Of a stretch of DNA of 64,000 nt, positions 52,111-62,755 are shown in pieces. This DNA is from Galeruca laticollis (taxonomy: Eukaryota; Arthropoda; Insecta; Coleoptera; Chrysomelidae): NCBI GenBank assembly GCA_963921935.1, contig OY998176.1, positions 81,818,960-81,882,959 on the forward strand, read 5' to 3'. The position numbers and the translations under genes were made by a program. Positions within the stretch are counted from its first letter, which is position 1, and each line of letters opens with the position of its first letter. The notes under the pieces were generated by a model that was not told the origin of the DNA, ran no database searches, and worked only from the letters and a program-made list of their open reading frames with translations.

Positions 52111-53394
52111 ATAAAACGTTTATGGCTCCCAGAGCACATGCGAAAATTTTAAATTGAACGATGTGTGTTTACACCTTGACGGCAAATGGAGGACTGAATT
52201 TTTAACTTCGTACCGACAGCGCTGTGACTTCTCTCAGTCGACAGGTTAGCCAATATTAAGTCTCCGACGGCTCGGCAAATTTTCGCGTTACAACATTGGT
52301 ATAACGATTTCGAAGTAAGCTCGAAATTTCACCCGGCACCGTAACCCTGTGTGCAATCCCTTAGACGCGCCGGGTTGGTACTTCACCCCCTCCACATCAA
52401 TAAATACCCCGACGAACAGCGACGAATTACGTACATATCTACTGATGTGGGGTACGTCAGGATATTCACTTTCAAAAGAAAATCCTTTTTACTGACGAGG
52501 CTTGCTTTACTCGTAGGGGTATTACAAATATGCACAACTATCATGAGTATTCAGATGAAAACCCTTTTGTAATAACTCCTCGACATTTCCAACGTGAGTT
52601 TAAGAATAATGTTCTGGTCGTCCTTATTGATCATTATTTGATTGGATCACTTATTTTACCAAACCGGCTAACTGGCGAAACTTATTTAGAGTTCCTCCTT
52701 AATACTCTTCCGGATTTATTTGACGATTTGCCATTACGATTGAGATTGGAATATTGGTTAATGCATGATGGAGCACCACCTCATTTTAGTGTCAATGTAA
52801 AGAGACTTTTTAAACCGCAAACATCCAAATAAGTGGATTGGACGAGGAAATAATAATTGTCCTCAAGATTGGCTTCCCCGCTCAACTGACCTCAATAATT
52901 GTGATTATTTTCTTTCGGGGGCATTAAAGGAGTCTGTTTACTCATCTCCAAATGATTTCTGAGAAGAATTGTGGAATCGCATTGCACACAAATGCAATAT
53001 AATAAAAAATGATCATCAGCTACTGGCCAGAGTCGACTTCAATTTTCGGCGAAGAATAATTTTGTGTCTAAGAGAAAATGGGGATCATTTTCAGCGATTT
53101 CTTTAAATTAAAATGTCATGTTCTTTATACAATATTATGAATTTGTTTTCCCATTAAATTGTTCTTATTGAAACGTATCTATTAATTTGTTAAATCTGAA
53201 ATAAAATTCATGTTATGGATGGAGTAAATTACGTCTAATAGTTATTCGACTTTTCCTTGAAAGTTTTATGCAAAATTACAAGAGTAAAAAAAGTTTTAGA
53301 ATCAAGTTATCCATGGTATGAAAATTAAATTTTTCAAATCAACTGACAGATGAAAAACTTCTATGAAATTTCACCCCTAATTAACCCTTCCAGC
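52111..53394 (+). pseudogene. Mariner-like transposase core and inverted 3' leader
   Basis: A weak N-terminal region is at 52300-52480 (SLRRAGLVLHPLHINKYPDE). The core follows from 52488: ILFTDEACFTRRG with the first Asp (two frames), HFQREFKNNVLVV, LIGSLILPNRLTGETYLEFL, and WLMHDGAPPHFS with the second Asp. After a frame change come WIGRGNN and the third motif (RSTDLNNCDYFL, Asp kept). The frame ends about 53106. 53255-53394 is the inverted counterpart of 44400-44570. The N-terminal region overlaps what is already present at 44990-45110, so this may be a second copy of the family rather than the other half of the same one. Truncated at 53394 by piggyBac sequence. Confidence 0.75.
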
Positions 53395-54797
53395 AATATT
53401 TAGTATGGCGTGGAATAATGACATTGGCCATCTGTGAGTTCTTCTTGACGTCGAATAATTAGCACATTTTTCGTCAAGTGCGTCAACACCTGCTTTAGTG
53501 CCATTGTAGTATAAATTTATTTCGGGTTTTGTGCTAACATCATCTACGGAATTATCGTGATGCATACTAGAGACTAGGATAACTGCTTTTCCTCGTTTTG
53601 GAACATGAGAAACAATAGTGGTTTGAGCTGAAAACCCAAATAATGAAGATTGTACATCTCGGTTTCTATTTGGTTGGAACTCTGGAGGGATCTGTCTCTT
53701 ATTTTTTCGCATTGTGCCCACATATGTTAGACCACTTTTTTTTAATTCATCAATCAACTCAATAGAAGAATACCAGTTGTCTCCCGTAATGTTACGATTA
53801 CTATTTGCAACGGGTGCAATCAAACGTAACACTACTTGCTTGGGATGCAACAATTTACTTTTTACACTCGTAGGTTTTGGATCTTTACCAGTATAAACTT
53901 CGGCATTTATCATTATAGTGGGTTTTACTGTCAGCTAATACTTGCACTTTTATCCCGTATTTAGCGGGTTTGTTGGGGATGTACATGCGAAATGAACATC
54001 TCCCTCTAAACGGAACTAGCATCTCGTCTATGGTGAGATTAGATCCCGAAGCATAATTTTCTTTGGAATTGGTTACGAACTATTCAAATAGATCGGAGAT
54101 TGCAGCTAACTTGTTGCTTTTTACCCTTTCAGGTCTAGTTGTAGCATCATCAAAACGACGACAAGCCAATAAAAATGAAAACCGTGCCAATGACATAGTG
54201 GATCGAAATAGTGGCCTTCCGGTTCCATCAGTAGCCCACATAGATTTCAGATCTTCATGACCTGACTTGAACAGTCCTTGCATGTATAGAAGCCCTATAA
54301 AAGCTCTTATTTCCAATTCGTCTGTGTTTTGTACAAACGTAGGCAAAAATGTCTATCTGCTGTTTCTGTATGTTTTAAATTTACTGTAATGAGCTTTCAT
54401 TTCGTCGATTTTTAAATTAGTGTTTTCAACAATAATTTGAATCATATTGTCGGTAAAGAGTAACTTCCAAGCTTCCAACGGAGTTGTCAAACGATTTGCA
54501 CGAGCTGGGCCTTTCAGACCAGGTAACACATTTTTTATAATATTGTGCTGTAAAGTTTTTTTTACGAGAAGGAGCTTCTTTGGACCATTTAGTTCTATCC
54601 TTTCCGTACCACGCTTTTTGAGGTGGTGAAGCGTTTGAAGTCGAAGCGGTGTTACTATCAGTGGAAGAATCTGTTAGATGTTCTTCTTGGTTATCATCTT
54701 CACTTGAATCAGCCTCAACTTCACTTTCTGAATCATGGTCACTAAAAATTCCGTTATCTTCTTCTTCTTCCTTATCACTTTCGTCGCCGCCACTCAA
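53395..54797 (-). pseudogene. PiggyBac transposase
   Basis: 54797-54426 is the acidic, Ser-rich N-terminus leading to KAWYGKDRTKWSKEAP. 54346-54080 has the YMQGLFKSGHEDLKSMWATD region and the DDATTR Asp cluster that starts the catalytic core. After decayed sequence (54060-53920) a 178-codon open stretch carries TGDNWYSSIELIDEL (second catalytic Asp), RKNKRQIPPEF, YNGTKAGVDALDEKCANYS (third Asp) and RRTHRWPMSLFHAILNIAG. The final helix and Cys-rich C-terminus are lost. The four frames prevent function. Confidence 0.88.
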
Positions 54798-55300
54798 TAT
54801 TTTACCAAAAGCCCTCCCTTTTTCTTCTTCCGGTATAGGTACGTCTTAAACGCTCTGCGCATTGTTATCATTGTCCATATCTGTCCAAAAAGCGTCATCG
54901 TCTAATAACTCCGCCAACTGGCGATCCGAAAGTAGCTCATTGGTTGAGGCGTTCAGAACTATAAAAATTAGCAAGTATGAGTATCTTAGAATATAATATT
55001 GCTTCATTATAACCATACTCAAGAAACTAGTTAGCAATATACATAAATTTACATGCCCACTCACCTAAATTATCCAAGTTTACAAACTAACACTTATGCT
55101 ACTATCGGGTCTCACGGACCCAAATATCGTATTGCTTTGAAAGTAAATAATATAGACAACCACTCACAACAGCATTCGACAAAGAACTACTTGACTGGAG
55201 AATAACTGGAAGCACGATTTCCCCACTCTAATATGTCTGGGCTATTTTCAAGAATTTAGATGTCGCTGGGTCCTAAGGACCCGATAGTAGTAGTTACGGG
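53395..55300 (-). mobile_element. PiggyBac-like element, 3' truncated, TTAA at its 5' end
   Basis: The 5' tip on the minus strand is CCCGTAACTACTACTATCGGG next to TTAA (55301-55304). An internal GGGTCC/GGACCC inverted pair occurs at 55268 and 55109. The transposase region is broken into several frames: an acidic N-terminus (LAELLDDDAFWTD; DESDKEEEEDNGIFSDHDSE), then ELEIRAFIGLLYMQGLFKSG, RFSFLLACRRFDDATTR, and the C-terminal part. It ends within the last domain at about 53395, joined to mariner-like sequence, and lacks its 3' inverted repeat. Confidence 0.85.
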
Positions 55301-55304
55301 TTAA

Positions 55305-56211
55305 GAGTAATATACCAAAAATCAATGTAATATTATAATAGTACCTCAATTAGTTATGTCTGCAGAAACGCTACAGCAGACATAGACCAGCGATCTGTCT
55401 GCGACTTTTCCTTTCGAGATAGTCACGTTGTGTATGCCATTAAAGGAAAAAATTGCTTCCCTTCAAAATATTAAAGACTTTGCTGTTTTTAATTGTGGAA
55501 AATAACACTTTATCATCAAATTTTCCAGAGATAACAACAGCCTTATTATTATTTTTAACTTTTCCCGTAAGTTTTGCTACATGTGAAAGATCCTTTTCCA
55601 AATTAAAAAGCATTAAAAATTATTTACGAAATAGTTCCTCTCAGAAAAGGTTAACTAACTTGGCTATACTGTCCATATAGGCACAAGAGGCGGCCAAAAT
55701 GGATAATAACCATATAATAAAAATTTTTACAGGGGCATAAGCTGGAAAAAAACAATTTACCACCTTAAAGCAATAATGAGAAAATGGTTATAATAATTGT
55801 ACTAAAATAATTTTACAGCATAATTAGGACAGGCAATTGCCTCGCAAAAACTATTGAAATATTCAAGTTTAATCGCTTAATTTAAAATATGTTTGTATTT
55901 ATCTCACTGTTGCTTTCCTAAAGAAATTTTTAGTTTTTGTCCCTTTTAGTTTTAAAGTATATTTTTTATTTTCTTGTTCCTTGTTCATTAGTTATGTTTG
56001 TAACGTACTTTACATATCGTGTATTGTATTTTCTTGACTGTTTTTATAGGCATTTAATTTAAATTTTATATTAGATGAGTAGTTTAAATAATAAACAGTA
56101 TTACCTAATTTTGTTTGGTAATACAAACTTTATATATTATATTCTTAATATTGGCAAGGCGGCCCTATCTCAATTTTCGCGGGGGGGACATAATTTGTCG
56201 CTACGCCACTG
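55305..56211 (+). mobile_element. hAT-type element 3' end with dimerisation domain
   Basis: 55453-55678 encodes FPEITTALLLFLTFPVSFAT, then CERSFSKLKSIKNYLRNSS and KRLTNLAILSI, the C-terminal hAT dimerisation motif. Some 530 bp of non-coding sequence leads to CTACGCCACTG (ending 56211), the complement of a CAGTGGCGTAG-type hAT tip. TGGAAGGA at 56212-56219 is a candidate 8-bp duplication, but the left end of the element is gone: piggyBac's TTAA lies immediately upstream of the surviving part. Confidence 0.7.
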
Positions 56212-56219
56212 TGGAAGGA

Positions 56220-59036
56220 TATAAAAATGTGTATGGTCTTTATGAAATAAAAGAAAAAGACGAAAACAGGGCACAGGAAGCTACGATGTTGCACAAAAAG
56301 CTGTTTCATAGACATAAATAATATGATAAAATTAATTGATATGTCAACAGGAATAAATGTGGCCCAGGTAGACATATAACAACTTGAAAAAATATGTTTA
56401 GAAGCAAAACAAATCAGGTTTCCATTCCATATAATTAGAACAAGAGCAACTAGAATTTTAGAAATTATTCACACAATCTATGTGGGCCTGTAGATCTACT
56501 TACTTGGGACTTTAAATGATATTTGCTAACTTTCTTAGACGACGTCTCCCACTTTGATATACCTACTTAAAAACAAGTCTCAAGTAAAAGAATAGTCAAA
56601 AGAATATGTTCAAGAAGTTAAAGCATATCATAATACAAGAATATCAAAAATAAGAAGTGACAACGGAGGAGAATATATAAATCAAGATCTGAAGAATTGG
56701 TTTAATAATAAAGGTATCATTACGGACAGAACAATCCCTCATTCCCCCAAACTAAATGAAAATCTGAAAGACTGAACAGGATTCTTTTGGATAATACAGA
56801 GGCGCTTATGTTTGACAGTGGCCTTGAAAAGAAATTTTGGCGTGAAGCGGTAGGAGTTGCTACATTTCTCTTAAACAGAAGTCCATCTGAAACAGTTGAA
56901 GTAGCAACCTCTGAAAAATGGACTGGAAAACAACCAAATTTGTCTAAACTGCATATATTTGGGTGCAATTCACATGCCAATATCCTAGGTCAATTGAAAA
57001 AATTAGATGCCAGAAGTAAACAATATACATTTGCAGGTTATGCAAATGGTTATAGCATATGGGACAATGAAAAACAAGCCATATAAATTTCAAGGAATCT
57101 TATTTTTGAAGATAAGACTAGGCCTTCCTCACAAAACAACAATGACCGATTCCTATTAGAAGAAGAAATGTTGATACAGGAGTTGCCAGAAATCAATGAA
57201 ATAGAATACAATCAGAAAGTGAGGTTTCATACCAAGATTGGATAATTATGTACAAGAAGAAGAATCTTCAGAAAATGAAGAGAGTTTGAGGTTAGGAGAA
57301 GGCCAAATAACCATAACAGGAAGACACACTAAAATTAGACAGAAATTTGATGATAATGTGCTGCTAACTTAAGAAGAAGTAATATGCGCGGATGATAAAG
57401 ATAAATGGCTTAAACAGATAGAGGATGAAAAAGAATCTCTGATGAAAAATGAAACATGTACTCTAATAAATAGAGAAGAAGCTCATGGTAAGAAAATCGT
57501 ATCAAGTAAATGGGTTTTTAAAATAAAAGAAAATAACAAATATAAGGCAAGGAACGATGAAATAAAACAATATAGTTTGTTTAAATCTTCATTTATTTGA
57601 ACTAATGTTTTTATATTTTACCTTCATTCGTTTTGACAAAGCTACTGTGTTAGTGAAACGCGTCAACAAGTTTAAATTGAACATTAGTTCAAATAAATGA
57701 AGATTTAAACAAACTATATTGTTCTATTTCATCGTTCAGTATGGATCTTCATCCAGTAAAAGCCTCATCTATTCAATTTTTTTATAAGGCAAGGCTTGTA
57801 ATAAAAGGATGCGAACAAGAATATGGGATTGACTATAAAGAAACATTCAGTCCAGTAGTAAATATATCTTCATTAAGAATTTTGTTTGCATTGGTTGCTC
57901 ATCACAATTATCATATTAGAACATTTGATATAAAACAGCATTTTTATATGGAAAAATTACAGAAGATTTCTATATGAATCTACCCGAAGGCTTTGATCAT
58001 GAAGGTAAGGTGTGTAAACTGAATAAATCCTTATATGGCCTGAAACTAGGTCCATTAGAGTGGAATTAAACATTTACAAAATGTTTGAACAGTAATGGAC
58101 TCTATAAATTAAAAACCGAAAACTGCATTTTTTTGAATGAGTATTGTTCACTTATACAAGAAATCTATGTAGATAATGGAATGTTAATTGGAAGAGGTGA
58201 AATTGAAATTAATAATCTTTCACAAAAATTATGAGGAACATGCAAAACGGTTAAGAATGATAATCCAGATTCCTTTCTTGGAATTAAAATTATAAAAGAA
58301 ACTGATGGTATCAAAATAAGTCAGGAGACTTACTGAAAAAATATAAGAAACATTCTAAATGGAACTCTCCAAACCTACACCAGCGCCAGTATCCAGTAAT
58401 AGTAATAATAAATAAGAGCAAGAGAGAACTGATTGGAAGTCTGTTGTATTTATGATATAAAACAATATCAGATATTACATATCCTGTAGGCCTTGCCAGC
58501 AGATATATGGAAAACCCTTTGATACAAGATGTAATAAATCTAAAAAGAGTACTACGATACTTGAATAGAATAAAAACTTTGGGAGTTAAATATATGAAAA
58601 ATTCTGATTTCGCTGGTGATACGGAAACAAGAAAACGTACCACTGGTTATGTGATTATGTACTGTGGAGGACCCATTATGTGGTGTAGGAGAAGACTACC
58701 AATAGTATCCCTTTCAAGCACAGAGGCGAATACATTTCTGCGGCTGATTGTGTAAAAGAACAAATATATCTAAAATCACTAGTTGAAAAACTCATGAGAT
58801 AAAGTTAGCATATACCTTAAAGTAGACAACCAAAGTGCCATTATATTAGTTAAAAATAAATTAAAGGTCAAAACACATAGACGTGAGGCATCAGTTGATA
58901 AATGAAAAAGTTAAAGAAGGTGTTGTGAATTTACAGTATTGTCCAACAGAAGATTAGATCGCTGACGTCTTAACAAAACTATTGGGTTTAAATAAGTTCG
59001 GGAAGTTCAAAAACATTTTGATGTGCGAATTTTAGT
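56220..59036 (+). mobile_element. Ty1/copia retrotransposon body, no LTRs
   Basis: Integrase fragments (56240-57086): a zinc-type region (LHKKLFHRHK), LLTFLDDVSHF (first Asp), SDNGGEYINQDLKNW (second Asp), ERLNRILLDN (Glu), FWREAVGVATFLLNRSPSE and KLHIFGC. RT (57390-58400) has DKWLKQIEDEKESL, SSKWVFKIKENN, then, after a 230-bp insertion, YKARLVIKGCEQEYGIDYKE, NISSLRILFALVAHH, LNKSLYGLK and IYVDNGMLIG (catalytic YVDD reads YVDN). RNase H (58500-58760) has RVLRYLNRIKTLGVKY, TGYVIMYCGGPIMW and SLSSTEAN. The end has a QYCPTED-IADVLTK motif at 58940. More than ten stops. LTRs not seen. Confidence 0.85.
57553..57782. mobile_element. 230-bp hairpin insertion with 12-bp target duplication
   Basis: TATAAGGCAAGG occurs at 57541-57552 and 57783-57794 and is a single sequence in the copia RT frame. 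The insert starts AACGATGAAATAAAACAATA; two arms of about 54 bp (57553-57606 and 57683-57736) are near-perfect complements. The unpaired centre holds GTTAGTGAAACGCGTC. A 46-bp tail ends CAATTTTTTT. A 12-bp duplication and T-run point to a target-primed (SINE-like) event, while the arms look like a MITE. Confidence 0.85.
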
Positions 59037-60448
59037 ATATTTAAAAAATTTGTTAAGATTCAGTAATTAGGATAAGGTGTTAAGGATATCTATGATAATT
59101 ATTGAATACTTTATTTTGCAGTCTATTAGTCAACGTTCTTTGGTTGAATATCAAATGTTGCTAAATTTTTGAGTGACATGTTATATAATTTAAAAGAACA
59201 TTAAAATAAAACTAAAACTATTCATTGATTTTTGCTGAGTTATAACATGTTTGTACGACCGCTTCTCCTACGTTTTTGACTATTTAGAATGTCAACTGCC
59301 AGCCAATATTACGAACTGTGTTATTCTTTAGTTTTACCAAGGAAAAATAACAAAGTTTTATTAAAAAACTGGCCGAAACCCTGAAAATATATGAAAAAAA
59401 CTTTGGTAATAAATTTAATCTTTCGAATAGATGAGCCTCAAATGAGCTTTATTCAACAGTGTTGATAATGAAATGGGGTTGAATCAGATTTATAAACCAA
59501 ATAAGTAAACGGATGGAAAGAAAATACTCGAATAAATTATGGTCTCTTGAATTAAAAAAATAAGTATAATTTATGGCATGATAGTTTTACTTCGAGAATA
59601 TACTCCAATCTAAAAAGCCACGGGTGATAAATATCGAAGCAGGGTAGATATTTCAAGCTTCGAGAATTCCAGAAGAAATATTATGAAGGGGATGATTTAT
59701 GTTTGATTAGATATTAATAATGGACTGATTGAAAATGACGTTAGATATTGAACAACTAATAAAATACAGTGAGCGCGTAAAGTATGGAAACATAAAATAT
59801 ATTTGTCACCTCGTAATACATAGTGATAAAATTTTGGTTATATATGTTATGGACCAAGTAATAAAATGGGGCATTTTTCGTAATATTCGAGCATTATGAA
59901 TAATGACAAGCTATTTAGGGCGAAGTAAATAATTACAATTTGAACTTCCTCATTTATCACTCTAGGCGGCAGAAGATAAAAATAAGTAAATTGTGTAAAA
60001 AATTGCGACCATCGTAATTTTTGTTTTATTGGCTTCGGACATAAGTAAATATGGTAATCCTAAAAAATAACCCAGAAATTTTCAGTGCTTCAATTGTTTA
60101 AACAATTCAAAGGTACTTTTTATTGTTTTTTGTAAATATCTCGGGAACGACAATTGCGATTTTAATTTTAATTTTTTTATTTTGCTCCTTATTAAAATCT
60201 CTACAAAAAATGTACAGTCACACAACGCAACTTGCCGTGTAATGGGAAGCATTACGTTATCTACAGTGAACAGTATGCTTCTTTAAACCCTTCGAAATTT
60301 AAATAAACAACGAACACGTGTCAGTGGATCCTGTACTATTATTTCATCGAATTTCGCTAGTAAAGAAGTCAGAGGAACAGCTTAAAAGCTACTTCTACTA
60401 TAAATTGGCACCATACCAGAACCAAACCATACCCTTTATCATTGTTCG
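59037..60448. other. Non-coding AT-rich sequence
   Basis: No gene. CAGTGAGCGCGTAAAGTATGG at 59768 looks like the tip of a Tc1/mariner-type element, and TACAGTCACACAACG near 60211 could be a decayed partner. The interior has no transposase, and the pairing is too weak to call. Confidence 0.4.
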
Positions 60449-61690
60449 ATGAACTGGACATGCATAAAACTACAAAATCGAATATGTATGACTCAGCTGC
60501 CTGTCGAAAATTTGATTCATGTTGTGGATGGCAGGTACCTCTATCATCGTGTATTGTGGCCACAAAAAGAAAGCTTCGAACAAATTACCGATAAATACGT
60601 AGAATATGTACAAATATGTTTTTATACCAACAGCACCATTATATTTGATGAATACCCTGGAGATGCATTACTTAAAAGCAGAAAATATGCTGGGAGACTG
60701 CGACGACAACAGAAACAACAGTGTGTTGACATACTGGTTAAGGTGACGATGAATACGATGGTCTCACAGGATAAATTTCTTTCCAACGATAGAAACAAGA
60801 ACAAGCTATACAAATATTAAGTAAAAAACTAGCAGACACATTTAATTTGCAAACAAGCGTATAAAGATGCAGATACTCTTATAGTTACCACTGCTTTGGA
60901 AGTATCAAACGACCATAATTCTGTTCTAATAGTTGGGGAATATACTGATCTATTCGTAATAATGACTGGTCTAAATCGACAGAATTCCAAAGACAACTTT
61001 TTAAAACCTAGCAAGCATCTATAAGAAAGTACATTTTGTTTCTCCAAGGTTTTAGTGGTTGTGATACAACATCAGCATTCTTTCGAATGGTAAAAACAAA
61101 GTTTATTAAATTATTGGACGCTGAAGACTTACAAATCAAGAAAAAGGAATTATTATACTTATATTAAATGAGATTGAGATGTTTCTCAAAATCGACGACG
61201 AAAAAAGCCTTCAATCTCGCATCATTGCCTTCAACTCGTGAAGCGTCAACATGCCTTCAGCATTTATCATCAGGTCGATAAATGGCTGGGTAATCATTTG
61301 GAACCTACTGATTGGAGGTGGAGACGAACAATAAATGGCTTACTACCGATTACAACTACAAAAGCAACTAAACCAATTGAATTGTTGAAAACAATTTGCT
61401 GCAAATGCTTGAAAGGGTGTACGTGGAATTGCAGCTGCAGGAAAGTCGGACTACGCTGTCCGTTAGTTGTCAGAATTATCAAGGACGAACAGGCACTAAT
61501 ATCAATTACGATGTAGACATCGAAGCAGATGTAGATGAACCGATTGACATAGATATGGAGAGATTTTTTCTCGGTGGACCTAGAAGTTTCCGATAACGGA
61601 AACGAAGCTGACGTGCTTACCGAATCGAATAACCATCGTTCACCGGGTCAAAAAAACAACGAATTGACGATAATATGGAAACGGATTGTA
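60449..61690 (+). pseudogene. CXC-domain protein of an arthropod repeat-associated family
   Basis: Collinear pieces: 60449-60820 has LIHVVDGRYLYHRVLWPQKE and YVEYVQICFYTNSTIIFDEY, and ends FLSNDRNKNKL. Then DADTLIVTTALEVSND, FVIMTGLNRQNSKDNFLKP, a GCDTTSAFFR-like motif at 61058-61085, and 61238-61516 with KWLGNHLEPTDWRW. A terminal Cys array, CCKCLKGCTWNCSCRKVGLRC, resembles a tesmin/TSO1 CXC motif. The family is abundant in arthropod genomes, possibly with a PIN/NYN-like N-terminal nuclease; its function is unproven. Frameshifts and stops (60821, 61022, 61165 and others) break it. It ends about 61690. Confidence 0.6.
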
Positions 61691-61739
61691 GCATATTTTG
61701 AAATAAATAAAAAATAACCAAATACAAAAAAAATTTGCC

Positions 61740-62755
61740 CCATACTATACACTCTATTGAACTACTTATACATAAGTATAGAACACATATATGAAAAAGC
61801 TACTGCCTGCGTAAGTCTTCATGAACATACCAAAAAGTTTAAAATAAAGAGAGGTGTTCGACAAGGCGACACAATCTCGCCAAAATTATTCTCCACACTA
61901 CTGCAATACATGTGTAAACAAATAGATTGGGATGGGTTATGAATAAACATAGACGGCGAAAACCTATGTCACTTAAAATTCGCAGATGATATAGTCTTGA
62001 TAGCGGATGATATTCACAAGGCGGAAACCATGTTGAGACTGTTACAGAATATTTCAAAGGAAATGGGTCTCAAAATAAACATCTCAAAAACGTAAGTGAT
62101 GACAAATCTCGTATTGGCAGAAGGCATATATTTGGAAGGAAATCAAGTCCAAGAAACAACGTCCTATAAGTACTTAGGTCAAGAGGTAAGCATAACCAGA
62201 GATAATCAGGTAAGAGAACTGGGAAGAAGAATAGGATTAGCATGGTCTGCTTTCGTAAAGCTAAGACATATCCTAAAATCCTCACTGCCCATATGTCTAA
62301 AAAGAAAAGTTTTCGACCAGTGTGTTTTACCTGTGTTAACATACGGTGCAGAGACCCTAACTCTAACCAAATAACAAGCAACTAAAATAATAGTAGCTCA
62401 ACGTGCCATGGAAAGACAAATGCTGGGTTTATCCCTAAGAGACAGAATACCGAACGCACAAATTCGAAGAAGAACGAGACTAGTTGATGCCATAGAGAGA
62501 ATCGCATCCATAAAATGGAACTGGACGGGTCATATAGCTAGATTAACAGACAATAGATGGACTAAAAAGATTATGGAATGGAGACCGAGACATGAAGCAT
62601 TTCGAAATAGGGGAAGACCGCTAACACGTTGGCATGACGACTTGAGACATATCCATAAAAACTGGATACAAGCAGCACAGGATAGGAAGATATGGAAGCA
62701 ATCAAGGGAGGCCTATGTCCAGCAGTGGACTGAAGGGGCTGGGTGATGATGATGA
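61740..62755 (+). mobile_element. 5'-truncated LINE: RT palm, thumb and GAT tail
   Basis: Begins inside RT: FKIKRGVRQGDTISPKLFST, then LKFADDIVLIADD with the catalytic Asp pair (about 61979), MGLKINISKT. A stop follows and the thumb resumes with TSYKYLGQEVSI, VLTYGAETLTLTK-stop. The C-terminal domain (62408-62746) has RQMLGLSLRDRIPNAQIRRR, WNWTGHIARLTD and GRPLTRWHDDLR. The 3' end is GATGATGATGATGAT, the same tail type as the LINE at 6146-9268, so probably the same clade. The 5' truncation is normal for LINE insertion. No clear target duplication was found. Confidence 0.85.

Noticed and set aside
59768..60225. MITE bounded by CAGTGAGCGCG and a decayed partner
   Set aside because: Inverted-repeat matching is too poor to support an element.
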